NCBI RefSeq assembly: GCF_024586455.1
Contig: NC_065920.1
Coordinates: 74,144,215 to 74,208,214, forward strand
Direction: 5' to 3'
Length of the DNA: 64,000 bases
Source: Bactrocera neohumeralis
Lineage: Eukaryota > Arthropoda > Insecta > Diptera > Tephritidae
Shown here: positions 1 to 12,735 of the stretch, piece by piece
Numbering within the stretch: the first letter of the stretch is position 1
How the letters are laid out: each line of letters starts with the position of its first letter
The notes under the pieces: model-generated
What the model was told of the DNA's origin: nothing
Databases searched by the model: none
What the model saw: the letters and a program-made list of their open reading frames with translations, nothing else
Program-made: the position numbers and the translations under genes

Positions 1-1135
1 TAAAAATACGATATCTGATTATTTTTTTATTTATCAAAGATTTTTTTATCAAGAACTAGAAATTTATGATTTATCATCCTATGAGGGACATCGAGGAGCT
101 TGAAGGGCAGTCATCGATGTTTCAGTCAGATGGAGCCACATGTCTTTCAGTTTAGCCAAAAGGCGTTGACATTACTTTGCCACTTTGTGCTCAAGCTTTG
201 TTCACAATATCCAACACACTTTGGGGACACCTTAGAATCTGAATATTTCCATTTATCTATTTATATTAACAATTTGCCACTTGTCCTGCTTTCTTTTATT
301 AACTTATGAATCAGTCTAGTATCTTTGTGTGAGACATGAGAATACAATATTTTCCATTGTTGCTCATCTTTACTGTATCTTTCTGCTTTCTTTGTTATAG
401 ACTGTGTGTGCAATGTGTTGCAACTCGAAGATTCTTCGCTTGCATTCCGTTGCATTGTCATAAACAATTACATTCGATAGAAAAAAGCAAAGCGCACAAC
501 TGTCTTTTGTTGATTTGCAGCAAATAATAAACACTTACCTACATACGCACATACATATGTATATACCGCATAAGCGAGTACATATTTACACATAAACATT
601 TGCGTATAGATCATGCTGTCTGTCGCACGTTAGCTGGCGTATGGAGCGTGACACTTGTCAGTTAAGTAGCTGTCGCTAAAGCTAATGCACACGCTGACGA
701 TGATTGGCGCGGCAAAATGCTTTGCTTTATAACATATATACCTATATATACATGTATATATATATACCGATCTGTTTGTATGTGAGCTTGTGTACGCAGC
801 TTTTGTGTGGAAGCGTGAGCTTACAAGGCGCTACTGTGGACACACCCACACGACTACACGTTGTTGTGATTGCTCAAGTCTTTTGTGGCAATAATTATGA
901 ATAGACTTTTGTCTGGCTCTAATGTGTGGCCTCTTATAGATCTAATACAATAGAGAACAAGGAAGCGTAGTTATTGTTGCGATTTTTATAGAAATCCAGC
1001 CTCAACGTTAATGACTCTTTTATTTCAATTGGAAATGAATGTAATATTTTTTTATTTAAATTAGGCGTAATTTCAATAAATAAAGTTTAATAAAAATTGC
1101 TAGATTTTACGTTTTTGAATTATTTATATATTTTT
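1..1135. other. AT-rich non-coding DNA, no gene seen
   Basis: No reading frame here has protein-like composition, and the short frames are broken by stops. TATG/ATAC-rich stretches near 540-580 and 735-770 are ordinary fly microsatellite-like DNA. I see no RNA gene and no recognisable transposon. Confidence 0.6.
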
Positions 1136-1140
1136 GAAAA

Positions 1141-1330
1141 ATAATTTATGTGTGAGATTTGGTTAAAATCTCATAACTGCACCCTAAATGTAGGCAATAT
1201 TTTGTAACTGGACCTAAAAGCTGTTATTAAAATATCTGTAGCGAATAATTTAGGTATGAAACTTGGCTAACAACTCATAAATGCACCCTAAATGTAGGCA
1301 ACAACTTGTTCTTCACCTGAAAAGCACTTA
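1141..1330. repeat. Two imperfect tandem copies of a dispersed repeat
   Basis: Copies at about 1141-1222 and 1244-1330 share a gag(a/c)ttggctaa-like stretch followed by CACCCTAAATGTAGGCAA. A third, diverged copy lies at 2650-2745 with CTAAATGTAGGCAACA. No coding potential is visible. The pair may be a short transposon-derived unit; the family is unknown to me. Confidence 0.55.
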
Positions 1331-1413
1331 AATATAAGTAACATGTAAATCCTTTTTCTCGAGAATTGTTTTGTTGTCGCAATTAGAGGCTAGTTAAGTA
1401 TGTACATTGTACA

Positions 1414-1590
1414 ATGATCCTGAGAGTTATACCGGCTGTAGCTTCACTACTGGCAGGGCCTCCCAAGTCGGTAAGATCGGAGGTGAGTAGCGATGCTAAA
1501 ACAAGCCACATAACACAATCCTTCTACAAGGGAGGTTGCAGCGTACTTTCGCATGATAGTGACGGCTACAACGGGATCTGTCTTGGCTAA
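1414..1590 (+). other. Short uncharacterised open frame (58 codons)
   Basis: An ATG at 1414 opens a 58-codon frame ending in TAA at 1588-1590. It starts MILRVIPAVASLLAGPPKS and has a more even residue mix than most chance frames here. A GTGAGT sits inside it at about 1490 and could act as a splice donor. I do not recognise a family. It could equally be a leftover of the 5' reading frame of a retroelement or pure chance, so no function is proposed. Confidence 0.15.
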
Positions 1591-1749
1591 CATATTTTAT
1601 GGCAGGTTCATAACCAAGACAACCTGGGCTAATCACACATTTTTCTGATAATACTGAACTAATTAACCTATGTTGGTTCCACGCTCAAACCGCATTTGAG
1701 GGAAATACTATATAGGTAAGCCAGAAATCAAAATGATAACGTGGCATAG

Positions 1750-2110
1750 TTTTGGAGATTTTGGAACAATGTGATTCCATCACTATCGTTTTCGTTTCAC
1801 ATTTCCATAAGTGACCCATTTTACATCACCAACAATCATTTGCTTCAGAAGTGGATCGATTTTATAGCGATTAAACAGCGATTCGCAAATGAAAATCTTA
1901 GGTACATATTTTACGTTAACTCGTGTGGCACATATGTATCGAGCTTCTTTTTTTACTCAGTCTTATTTAAATGATTCCAATCGATTTTTCGTGCATTGTT
2001 TAGCCCTTGGGCAATGAAAACGCTGCTTAGATGATGTTGGGACTACACAATTTCCATTATTTTACCAATATTTTAGACAATTTGTCTTCCAGATGCGCCA
2101 CGGTCATTTT
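1750..2110 (-). mobile_element. Mariner transposase relic (VPHELT type, N-terminal half)
   Basis: Read on the minus strand, the stretch gives a VPHELT block at about 1915-1942 and then GDVKWVTYGN at about 1804-1830. These match, in order, the WVPHEL linker and the GDEKWVTYDN block that carries the first catalytic Asp of cecropia/mellifera-like mariners. The Asp itself is retained (GD), but the next Glu has become Val. Upstream at 2050-2100 a KIMEIV-like string fits the DNA-binding domain. Stops and frameshifts make it non-functional. It is the same lineage as the fragment at 7405-7985, which covers the complementary C-terminal part. Confidence 0.7.
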
Positions 2111-2359
2111 CACCCACCTGGGTTCCGTTTTCGCCATAATAAAATTAAAACTGGTTTACGTATTTTAACTTTGCTGATGTCCATCTTTAACATATGCTCG
2201 AAGAATACAAGGTCGTCACAAAACAGTCTGAGATATTTTCTTAATACAAAATATCACCTTTCTCAAGGCTTATAGTTTGTTGGGTGGAAAGGTAATTTGG
2301 TTTGGTTGGAAATGTATTTTGGTACCTGCCTGTTAAACTGGGTTATTGGTAACGGTGGA

Positions 2360-2490
2360 ATATATCCCATTTCTTCCGGCTGAAAGCTGGACATTTCCAC
2401 TGAGAATATTCCAGCGTCTCCTCATCCTACGCGCATTCTCTGCATTCCACGGAATCCGTTTTTTTTTTCATTTTCTGAAGGTGAGATCTT
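2360..2490 (-). mobile_element. Non-LTR retrotransposon 3' tail (zinc-knuckle region)
   Basis: Minus-strand translation reads CREC, an in-frame stop, DEETLEY, then KCPAFSR and DIFHRYQ. This is the Cys/His-rich tail (C-x2-C, then H, then C) that follows RNase H in many insect I/R1/Jockey-group elements; the His has become Tyr. The CPAFSR...DIFH stretch matches the tail at 20880-20960, so both come from the same family. It is a short dead fragment with no RT or endonuclease left. Confidence 0.6.
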
Positions 2491-2749
2491 ACGAGCCGAA
2501 TGAGATCTTAAGGGTTGGTGCCATATGTTGATATGATAAAATAACTTAATATCCTACAGCGTAATGTGATTTTACATACACAACGCGTGATGTAGTTTAT
2601 TAAAGCCATACAAAATAATGGATTTACTCTTACTACACCTAATAATTGCTGAAAAAAATTTAGGTGCGAGACTTGGCTAAAAACTTAAACTGGCTTCCTA
2701 AATGTAGGCAACACTTTGTTTTTGATGTAAAAAGTGGCAAAGAGTTTCT

Positions 2750-5700
2750 TAGATTTTGTATGTCATTAAATGCTCTGTAAATGGTCTCTTGCGATTTTTT
2801 TCGTAAACCTAACCGTCTAAAATAACTTAACGTTAGAAGTTTCATTATTTTAAGGCAACATTTCTTATGAATTTTACTACTCAATGAAAAAAAAATGTAA
2901 ATTGCAAAACTTACACTTTCGTAAGAATTTTACGGCTTTAGAAATAAAAAAAAAGTATATTTTTTAATTTTTCAAAATTTAACTATTAAGTATATGTCTG
3001 TAAACCTTTTCAAAATTCAAATTATTATCGAGGATATAACACCTGTCTTTTCAAGATTGGGACTGACTAAATATCAAATGGGTTGTGCCAACTATGTTTC
3101 AGCCTACGAACTTTTCAGCTCAGGTTTGGTATTTTACTGACCCAGCATCCAAACTGGTTCTACCAGACTAAACCAACAAAAGACATTAAGCGAAACTTTA
3201 ATATCGTTTTTCTCGGAACTGACTTTTTCAAAACAATACCCACGCTGTGTCTGGTTTTACTAAATTGAGTTACCTAAAAATTTTAGAGAGTTTTATTTAT
3301 AGACTTGTCTGTGATTTGAACTATCAATATCAGCAAATTCTAATTTTTACTATTTTTTAAAAAATCGAAACATTAAAAAAAAGTGGTAAAAAGGTGGTGA
3401 ACAATTTGTGAAACATTTTTTTTCGAGGTCTTCCGTAGAATCAGACACTGCGACATCATTCCAAATTAATATTTTTTTTGTTTGTTTTCCTGATTGCTAA
3501 GCGGGTTGAAATCGTGGATATGGTCATGTGCCATTTTTTTGAGACCCACACTTCATCAGCTACTAATTTTGGAAAATATTAAATTTTTTGATATTTTGTT
3601 GTATTAAGGTTAATAAATAACTTTTACTGAAAAGGAATAGAAGATCTCATCAAAAATACCGCGATATTATAATACAATGGGAAGGTGTTTTCGTCGAGAA
3701 TATATAAGAAAGGTTGACTGTACTTTTTTCTTCATCACACTTGAATTTTGAGGTTATGGAGAGGCTTATGTGAGAGTAAATTCACTATTCTAATTAAGAT
3801 AATTAATTCTGAGCTCAAAGAGCGCTTTTTGTGCGCTCTGATTGAAAGAATGCCACGTGATTATTATCGTTAGTCTGAATATGGTGAAAATTGATAAAAA
3901 TATAGTACATTTGCAATTCTATTATTTATAATTGAAAGTAATATTATTTATTTACAATCTCAATAAATGATTAATCTCGCCATATGTATTTAGCATTGGC
4001 AAAAACATGTGCAAAGCCGACCTTGTTCCCAAAATGGGTAATCTTGAAATTGCAACCTTGGCACTTGCCCGCCCACACACATATTTATCAACAAAAAGTT
4101 TGATAATTCAATGGCACACAGCTAATTATTTATGTCAATGCGGTGGAAATTGTGTACAGAAAAGGTAACGGTAACAGGCGCTGTTTTTGCAGACAAATAT
4201 TTATTATTGTAAGCCAGTGCAATGAAGGGGAAATTGAGATCTGTGGTTGGAAATATTACTTATACAAGCAAAAAATAAAATTGCCGTTATTGAGCTATGT
4301 ATTAATACGGTAAATATTTATAATTTCGTTTTAAGTGATTTTTGCAAATATTCAGCGTGTTAATTTTTGCTGCACTGAAATTTAACTTTCATTTCATGCA
4401 CTCAACTAAAAACACCTTAAAAAATCGCTGGTGAGAATTATTGCCATTGAAGGCAAAACAAATATTGTGCGCAATTTCTTGCATTTTGCAAAAACCCACA
4501 ATTCAGGTCAGTGTGTGAAAATCAAAAGTAGGAAAAAGGTAAAGAAAAGCAATTCACATAAAAACAAATTGTGTTCACAACGTGTAAATCATAAGTTAAA
4601 TAAACAATAAATTACACAAAGCTAACAAAACAACAACATGCAACAATATATAAACCAAACAGCAACTGACATTTTGACAGCCAAACATCGTCGCTCGTTT
4701 TGACTAAAATAAAACACCGGAAATCGCACGGATAGCAAGTGAAATGGCAGTGGAAAAAATCGCGTGCAAATTGAAAACGAAAAGCGTAAAGTGAGAAAAC
4801 GAAATTTAAACAAAACAAAGCACAAAAACAAAATGAAACATAAAAACACAAATTACAAAAAAACGCAAATATAACAGTAACACAAACAATAATAAAATGG
4901 CAACGTCACAGCTGCGCTTGAAAACACCGTTAAAGCGTTAAAGCGGAAATCACGCTGAGAGTGAGAGTGCAAATGTCGTTTACGAATATGTAGATATGTA
5001 TGACCATATACAGCATTAGCTGGTGTGAATTAAAAGCTCACTTTTTTGATGGGTTGGCGTCCACCGCATTGGAACGTGTCTCGATTTTGATACAACGCCT
5101 TGACATTGACGCTATTAGTAGGCTGTTCGAGTAGCGCAATGATGCTATGTATTAGTCGCGTATGGATTAGGATGATGCTTATTTTACACTATGGAGCAAG
5201 CCTTATAGTATATTACAACAGAAACTCGAGTTGAGGATATAGAGCTGTTGTATCCCTTTTTATAGTGCTACAAAATTTAAGAGAGGGGTAAGGGAAATTG
5301 TTTGTTTAGGCAACTGACGTAACATGGAGCCCTCTGTTTGAGGTGCTTAATCACCTTGACGTAAATTTTTCAATAAAATTTAAGAAACATCTTATCATAT
5401 GAGGACAGTGTAATTTATGTAGTCTACGAAAAATTATATGAATAGTTTGGAAAAATATTCTTCTTACAGTTAAATGCAGTGGATCCATGCGCTTCTTAAA
5501 ATACTCTAAAAAAACTGTTTTATCTCAAATTTATGTTCGGTGAGCGACTTTTCTGTGTTTGAAAACAAAAAAGTCCCACGTGACCACATTTAGGGAAAAC
5601 GATAGACAAGGTAGTAGTACTTCGTAGCATAATTCGACATAATGTGGTCTTATCAGTGGGAATATCACAGCCCAGTTGTGGTTTGGTATGGTGGGAAAGT

Positions 5701-6090
5701 ACTTTTTCTGCCTCAATTTTGGCAGTTTTTTTCAATTCGGCGTTGAATCCACCCATTAACTCGACATTGTAGAAATTTGTGACACTTTTCTCCTCTCAAA
5801 GTCGTAGTTATAGATTATGCTTTGTGAATCTCAGAAAACGTTGACCATCACCTTTCTGATCGATAGGACAATATTCGCCTTCTTCAAAAAAGGTTTGCCA
5901 GTCGAGTGGCCTTAGCCTATGTCCTGAAAAATGCTCATGTATACAATATCCAAGGGTTCTCTAATTTCACTGCAATATTTCTTTCCAAAGACAAGAATCA
6001 AATAACTAACCGATATTACACTTTGCCCGTTCTTCTTAAATTGGAGTATAAGCACGCTTCCATACAAGTTAAAAAAAAAACTACCTTCAA
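2750..6090. other. AT-rich non-coding DNA, no gene seen
   Basis: No credible exon or RNA gene. 4440-4920 is A-rich with many AACAAA/AAAACA runs. 5480-5720 has a vague mariner-like look on the minus strand, but it is too weak to annotate. The overlapping open frames near 4612-4851 and 5912-6181 are low-complexity. Confidence 0.5.
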
Positions 6091-6097
6091 CTCCGAT

Positions 6098-6780
6098 TTT
6101 ATACTCTCGCAACTTGCGAGAACCAAAGCCATGGTATCTTAAGCTGCAAGCCGTTAACAAGACGGGTTGGAGTCCAAGCAATTATATTTAGAAGAATGCA
6201 ATTAGAAGAATTTTATGTATGAAATTTGGTTAAAATCGGTCGAGCAGGTCTCGAGATAAATGATTTTATCTAAAAATATGCGGTGCCACGCCCATTGCCA
6301 ATTTTTTACACCGGCTTCTTTAAAGTGCTCTCATAGCATCTCGGAGAGTAAAATTTAATGTCTCTAGCGTATTTAGCTATCGATTCATCGTGCTTTAAAT
6401 TATTTGTAATAGTACCATTATATGGGGAGTGGGCGGAGTTATCATCCGATTTCATCAATTTTCAAAATGTTTGTAATAGTTCTAGAATTGTCCTAAGCCA
6501 CTTTGGCTGTTATAGCTTTAGTGGTCTTGGAAATATATAAATTTAACCTATTAGAAGTGGGCCATTCCCACTTTTTCAAAAAATCAACCCACAGGTGCCC
6601 CTTGCTACTGCAATCCTTCGTGCATATTGAGGACGTAGCAGTGGTCCGATTATGTCTATATTTTCTGCCAACGAACATGTGTATCAAGTTTCAAAAAAAT
6701 ATCTTAATTTTTTCTTAAGTTACTGCTTGCACGGATGGATGGACAGACAGACAGTTAAACGGCTTTAAATTTTTCTCGTC
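6098..6780 (+). repeat. Dispersed repeat family B, copy 1
   Basis: It starts with a small hairpin, CTCGCAACTTGCGAG at 6106-6120. It then contains GAAATTTGGTTAAAATCGG, a GTGCCACGCCCATT block, an AGTGGGCGGAGTTAT block and, near its end, GCTTGCACGGATGGATGG followed by GACAGACAGACAG. The same order of blocks recurs at 52150-52760. It has no protein frame. It resembles abundant non-coding repeats of higher flies, but I cannot name the superfamily. Confidence 0.6.
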
Positions 6781-6829
6781 ATGAAAACTGGATAGTTGAG
6801 AATAAATGAAATATGGAGCCTCAGCGGCT

Positions 6830-7404
6830 TTCATGACACAAGATGAACCTACAGAAGAACGGAGTTCAGACAAACTCTATGTTCTTCATTTCGTCAGAAG
6901 GCTCTCGCAGTTGTAAAAGTTTTGGTTATTCGCCACGGCTTGCCAAGCTCTAGGGAGGTTCATAGATGTAAGGTAAGAGCGCAAGAGAACAACGGAGTAC
7001 TACATCTACTGACGGCAGTCACCCCCGCTTGAAAGACACAACAGTGGTCTGACAGCTTCCGATAGAAGACTTCCTTTCTCACATTTTCATTAAGCTTCGA
7101 TCCATCCGTACAAAAGCTCACTAGACCACATTTCCAGCGTCATTGTACTGCCCACAAAACCTCCCAGATACGTAGTATGTGAGCAGATAAGCAACCGCCC
7201 GTTGAAGGTTCCGTGATACAGTGGTCCAAAGTTTTCAAGGTTACAATCGAAGTAGTGAAGGATTTCAGAATGTCCCCGTCCCCTCCCATATATCCCGCTT
7301 CCATGTGTCTTATAACAGCCTTCGCCACGTAGAATAGCATTGAGTACCATGGTTGGTATTAATCTTAGCATATCGCAGACGATACTGAGCTCCAGATTAT
7401 GCAA
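6830..7404 (-). mobile_element. Non-LTR retrotransposon fragment with RNase H start
   Basis: On the minus strand a degenerate frame leads to FCTDGSKLNENV, with TDGSK at about 7095-7109. That matches the first catalytic Asp strand of the retroelement RNase H fold. It is followed at about 7019-7041 by CVFQAGVTAV, matching the FQAE helix; the active-site Glu has become Gly. The 7120-7404 part would be the linker between RT and RNase H. The copy is dead. Its 5' side ends against the mariner fragment beginning at 7405, so one of the two interrupted the other. Confidence 0.65.
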
Positions 7405-7985
7405 ATATTGGGTTCGTATTTCTAATCAAACTTCAACTTATTTTTTTATATTTATAATGAGCTTTAATGAGCCAAATTGGTGGACCATTTTTTGCCATTT
7501 TTCCGCTAGAGGCATTATTCAATCAGTGTAAAACTTTTCCGGTTTCATGGCGAAAAACAGCGACAAGTAATTTCCACATTCTCTTCTTGAAGCCAACTTT
7601 ACCCCATTAAGGCAGTTCTGCATTGTCCGAAACAAATGGTAGTCCGATGGTGCAAGGCATCAAAACTTCCAAGCTAAACTCTCCCAGTTTTTGTCGAGTC
7701 ATCAAAGATATGTGTGGTCTAGCGTTGTCCTGATGGAAGGCGAAGCGCTTTCTGTTGTTCAGTTCTGGCCATTTTCTTCGATTGCTTGCATCAATCTCAT
7801 CAGTTGTTGACAGTAAAATGTAGATTCCTTTCCAATCCCACTCATCATAACCTTTCTAGACGTCAATCTTGGCTTTGTGACCATTTGTTGAGCTTCACCA
7901 CGCTTGGACCTTGATCTTTTTCGCACATTATTGTCGTATTTGATCCACTTTTCGTCTCCTGTTACCATTCTCTTCAGAAACGCTA
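7405..7985 (-). mobile_element. Mariner transposase relic (C-terminal two-thirds)
   Basis: The minus strand encodes MVTGDEKWIKYDNN at about 7945-7968, then SKRGEAQQMVTKPRLTSRK, a CQQLMRLMQAI block and, after frameshifts, HQDNARPH at about 7721-7736. Further on come KLGEF and EKWQKM. These are successive landmarks of cecropia/mellifera-like mariner transposases, including the first two catalytic Asp residues. The block that should supply the third Asp is scrambled. The copy lacks the DNA-binding N-terminus, stopping near 7985. The lower-coordinate end, near TTGGGTTCGTATTTC, may be the terminal inverted repeat, but no partner is visible. Confidence 0.8.
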
Positions 7986-7989
7986 AAAA

Positions 7990-8945
7990 ATTGATAAAAT
8001 ACGACTTTTTCGACTATCCGATATTAGTGTCCATTATGAACTGTAAAGAGGTACAGTTGGTGTTGATGCTAAGATCTCACTTGATCTAGATGATAAAAGC
8101 TTAAATTTTAGCATTGCTAATATTTTCAAGAGGATCTCTCTAGTATGCCGCAGTAGGACAAAACCTTGTCATTCAGTGCTCTACTATAACAGTCAAGGTT
8201 AGCGTGTGATTATGTGCAGACTTAGGTTGCCAACAGCCGGAAGAGCATCCCCCATCCAATAACAATTTCCTTATACAACAAACGGAAATACACCAAAGCA
8301 TTGCACAAATATTCGCCTCTTTAAGTATAATAATTGTGATGAGTTATGGCGGTTCGGATGCTCTAAACTATAAAACGGTACATTGGATTACATATTTTCG
8401 CACAAAGTAGACACATATTTGCAATGTTTACATTGAGAAATTCGCAACGAAAATGAAAATAAAGAAAAATGTGCCACTAAAAATAACAAAAACAACAAAA
8501 CAAAGAAATAAAAATAATTTAAATGTTTTAATTGACGGTTGGCGCAGTGACGATTGGAGTCCGTGGCATGAAAACGTAACGGCACAAAACAAAAATAGCA
8601 AAAACAAAGCAGCAAGCACAATTGGCTGCCTGGCTGACACTGGATTAACTGCAGACTTCCTGTTGCAGCCAAATTAGTGCGTATCTGCGATGCAAGTGTC
8701 CGCTCGAGGCGAACAGGCGGACAGCGCGCGAATACAAAGAAAAGCGCTTAGTCAGGCATTGCACGACAAAACAAGTGCACACATACATACATGCAATGAA
8801 ATTGCATATGATTGTATGTATATGTGTGTATATGGAAGGCGATCATGAGGATTACGCTGCGAACAAGCATTAATTAAAGCAGCAGAAAATACGGATGAGG
8901 AAAAAATTAAAGTAAAAACAAAAAAAAAGAAAAAGCAATAAATAC
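7990..8945. other. Non-coding DNA, no gene seen
   Basis: AT-rich, with an A-rich stretch at 8450-8520 and ATAC/TATG microsatellite at 8785-8835. Overlapping frames on both strands at 8388-8677 are low-complexity. No transposon landmark is recognised. Confidence 0.5.
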
Positions 8946-8949
8946 AACC

Positions 8950-9545
8950 AACCAATCAAGAAAAATGCTTTTACTGCACCTAGTCTATATATACCCTTCA
9001 CAGCTGCATTTATTATAGCATAAAATGGTATAAAAAGTTATTTTTCTTGATTTTGTGCAGTCAGTTTGTATGGTAGCTATATGCTATAGTAAGCCGATCT
9101 AAACGATATGCTCACAGATTGTAGAGTTGCTTTAGATAATAATATATGTAAACTTTCGAGAAATTATATTTGCAAATAAAAAAGTTTTCCATACAAGGAC
9201 TTGAAATGAATCGGTCAGTTTGTATGACAGCTGTATGGCAGCTATATGCAACAGTTGTCTAATCTGAAGAATTTCTTCTGGAGGTTATACCTTTGTCTCA
9301 ACAATAATGTGGTCTAAATTTCGTGAAGATATCTCGTCAAATGAAAGAATTTTCCATACAAGCACTCAATTTAGAGCAATCAGTTTGTATGGCAGCTATA
9401 TGCTATAGTGGTCCGATATCGTTGCTTTCGATTAAGGAGCAGCTTCTTGAGATGAAAAAGATGTATGCAAAATTTCAGATCGATAACTTCGACGTTTCCT
9501 TGTGGTTGTTACAAATTACAAAGCTACCCTGCTCAGGGTATAAAA
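8950..9545 (-). mobile_element. DINE-1-like Helentron relic, copy 1
   Basis: On the minus strand it begins with the palindrome TACCCTGCTCAGGGTA (9525-9540) and ends in a TGCAGTAAAAGC-like segment followed by TTTTTCTTGATT (about 8947-8975). Between them lie three copies of a unit containing CAGTTTGTATGGCAGCTATA, starting at 9062, 9216 and 9381 in plus coordinates, so about 154-165 bp apart. That layout, hairpin end plus central tandem units and no coding sequence, is the DINE-1/INE-1 architecture, known to be non-autonomous Helentrons in Drosophila. The second unit carries a small internal duplication (CAGCTGTATGGCAGCTATA). Confidence 0.75.
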
Positions 9546-9559
9546 GTTACAAAAAATAA

Positions 9560-12255
9560 CAATTTCCTCATTTTTTTTAATTCAGTTGGTTGTTGTTTGT
9601 TTACGCCACAACATCACATAAAGAAATTTCGCAAAATGTGACAACTAATTTTATTTTATTTATTAACTTTTCAACAAGTAACCATGAAAATTATGTTTTG
9701 TGCATTTTAAAATGATTCACGGCACGCTTTCATACGTATACACACATTTAACGGTAATTGATCGTCGCAGTATCGCTTTACAATGCATTTCGTTGCATTT
9801 CGCCATTTAACGCGTTTTTCACTCGCTTCGTTGAAATCGTATTAGTCGCAGTTTCCATGGCTCGTGCACTGAAGCGGCGTTAACAGGTGCCAACTATGGC
9901 TAATCAATGTCGAGCGGCTGATTTTATGACCGTACAGACTGTCAGCATATATAACAGGCAATTAACAAAGGAAATATAATAATAATTATACTGTATATGT
10001 ATGTTTATAGGTATATACATATTATATATTGGAGAAAGTGCTTACTTTTCAAAAAAAAACTTTCAAAAAAGGCTAAATATTCGTTATTGAGACTCTAAAT
10101 CGCGAATTTATGAACCTTTGGTCTCGTACTGTCACAGTTGTTCCATAATATGGGCGGTTAATGGTCAAATCAGCGAAACAATTAACTCCAACGTCACGCT
10201 AGGAAGCCGCTTACTCAGTAGTAGATTACTTCGGAGCTGGTCATAAATTTCAACACATCCAGCTGAATTGATTTCCTCTTCGGTTAATGATTGGTGAAAA
10301 GAGTTATCAGAAGTAAATATCCCCTTAACAAATTAGTTTAGAGGTAATTAGCTGGTTGATTGATTGAGAAATGTAGGCTGATGAGCCACATGATTACAAG
10401 CGATAGGCCTTAAGATATCAGATTGACTTGTTGTTCGTAATACCAAATAAATATTATTAACAGCCCGTTGAGCTCAACAATGACTTGAGTGTACTTCTAA
10501 CCGTGCGTGCACCGAAAGACAGAAATATGCCTCAGGATGAATGATGTTCCGTTAGAAATAAACATTTTGTATTCCTACGATTGGATTTGATTAAAGAAAA
10601 GGAGATGAAACAAGAATTCAACATAGTTTTCTCAGATATACTGTTTAGAAACAAGCTTCTGTGCAGACTGAACAGACATTTCTTAAGGTTACCTTTGGGA
10701 TATTATATGTAAAACCAAGTAGAAGATCTTAAAATAAAAAAGTCAGCAGGATTTAGTTTCAAATCACTATCCTGAATAATATCATAATTGGACAAATGAG
10801 AACTAAGGAACTAAGATCCACAGACTACCAACAATATTAGGGGAGAAACGGATAAGAAGCTGTGAAAGAGGTCAGTAAATATCAGGTTGTAATGAGGATT
10901 ACTTAAACGAGCTGGTGTTCCGCTGTCTTCATTCGAACTCAACGAGTATTGGTCAGCAACCAGCACTTGTGGGGTTGCGAAAGGCTTCTGGCCCAGAATG
11001 AAATGTAACTAACTGAACATTTTCCCATTGGCACTCATGCGGAGAGGCTTAAGATTACGAAGTTCCAACTTGTCAAAGTTCTAAGGATTATCCAGCTTTC
11101 GACACACTGAAGTTGAAAAATGCCGGCTGCCATATTTTCTACGAACGCGGCATATTGATTGGAATGGATTTTGGCATACTTTAGGCACTTTATCATTTGC
11201 GATCGTCTTGAATGGATGGGATTCGGGTCTTCGGCTAGATACTTGCAGCATTAGATGATTTGCATCATCCACCAGAGTAAGCGCGGTTGCTCGAAATACC
11301 AACCCAAATGTGTGGTTTTGTCGACCGAATAGTTCGCGACCAATCAAAAATAAATTTGCACGATTTTAAATCGTTGTGGAGTAAGTCTGTTCCTTGCGAA
11401 ATGGGAAGAAAACACCCGTTTCATGTCATGGTTCAAAAGTCTGCGAATTGGTATCATAGGAAAGGCTCCTTGTTGAACTTCTTGCCTTTCATCTGTATCG
11501 AGATTAAGTTAAGTGAACAAGGAATCTAAACACTGATATCTAGCCACTCTAGAGACCAATCAATGTCATTTTATGACCCCTCGAACATCGATTCCATACT
11601 GCCACAAGCAGACCCTTATATCCGCTAACGAAAACTACAAGCTCTTCTCCATGTTCCGCTCAATTTCACTTAAACGATATTTGCTTGATTTTTATCTTTA
11701 CCGTTCGTTAAAGATTTTCAATTTCAGCGCATAAAACTTCCTCATTTGAGCAGTTCAGTTTCACTTCTTCGCTATTACGATTATTACTTACTATTTTCAG
11801 AGGCGATTATATTTTACAAGTACTTCCATTTTGCCAGTGCAATAATGTCGGCTGAGGTTGGGAGCAAAGAGCGCTCGCTAGCAACAATAACAGCTGCTTA
11901 TAATAAAAATAATGTATTTTGAAATGTAAGTATTCATGAATATGCTACACCTGTGTGTGAGTAGGTAATTTATAAATTACTCAATCGTCGAAGCAAGACG
12001 CAATGCAACACTTTCCTCATACGCGACCAGCAGCGAGGAAATAATAACATAAGCAAATAACATAACAAAGCTTTTAAATAGAAAAAAAGCAAATGTAATT
12101 ACTTAAAAGACGCACGCGTGTAATGCAATATGTAGTGGAATTACATTATTTCGCGCATCGCTTTCCGCCCGCCAGCACTTGACGCACTGTGCCGGTATGT
12201 GGCTGTGCGCTGTCATGCGTACTTACGCACTCAAGAAAAATTTACGAAAAAGTAA
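9560..12255. other. Non-coding DNA, unresolved; no gene identified
   Basis: No RNA gene or recognisable protein. Between 10870 and 11530 the base composition is less AT-rich, and opposite-strand frames (minus 11081-11347, plus 11287-11529) have mixed residue composition. I could not match either to a transposon or host family. The remainder is ordinary AT-rich fly DNA. Confidence 0.45.
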
Positions 12256-12261
12256 TACAAA

Positions 12262-12735
12262 ATAAAAAAAAGTTAACTTCGGCTGCACCAAAAGCAATGA
12301 TACCCTTTACAGCGCATTTCTTTTAGCATAAAAGGGTATAAAGAAGAGCTTTAACTTGATTTTGAAAGGTCGGTTTGTAAGGCAGCTATATGCTATAGTG
12401 GTCCGAACTGATCAATTTCTTCAGAAACTATATCGCTGGCTTGGATAATAATGTGTACAAAATTTCGTGTAAATAACATTTCAAATAAAAAAGTTTTCCT
12501 CATAAGGACTGAATTCGGATCGTTCAGTTAGTATGGTAGCTATTAGCTCTAGTGATCCTATATGAGCAGTTTGAACAAATGAGAAGCTTGTTGAGGAGGA
12601 AAAAACGTATGCGAAATTTCAGGATGATATCTCAAACACTAAAGGACTTGTTGGCGTATGTACACAAAGATAGATGGACTGGGCAAAATCGATTCGGCTT
12701 GTCACGATTTATACATACATATTGAGTAGACGTTC
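12262..12735 (-). mobile_element. DINE-1-like Helentron relic, copy 2, 3' part
   Basis: The outer end carries GTTAACTTCGGCTGCACC (plus strand, about 12275), whose complement forms the 3' subterminal hairpin arms seen in this family. Two internal units start near 12371 (GGCAGCTATATGCTATAG) and 12526. The copy runs on through GACTGGGCAAAATCGATTCG and CTTGTCACGATTTATACATA. It then stops abruptly at about 12735, where RTE-like sequence begins. The rest of the same copy resumes at 13623. Confidence 0.75.

Noticed and set aside
5480..5720. Possible very old mariner C-terminus on the minus strand (LCYEVLLP ... DFFVFKH)
   Set aside because: Vague spacing resemblance to LGYEVLPHPPYSPDLAPxDFFLF only; the central Pro/Ser/Asp block is absent, so it is not supportable.
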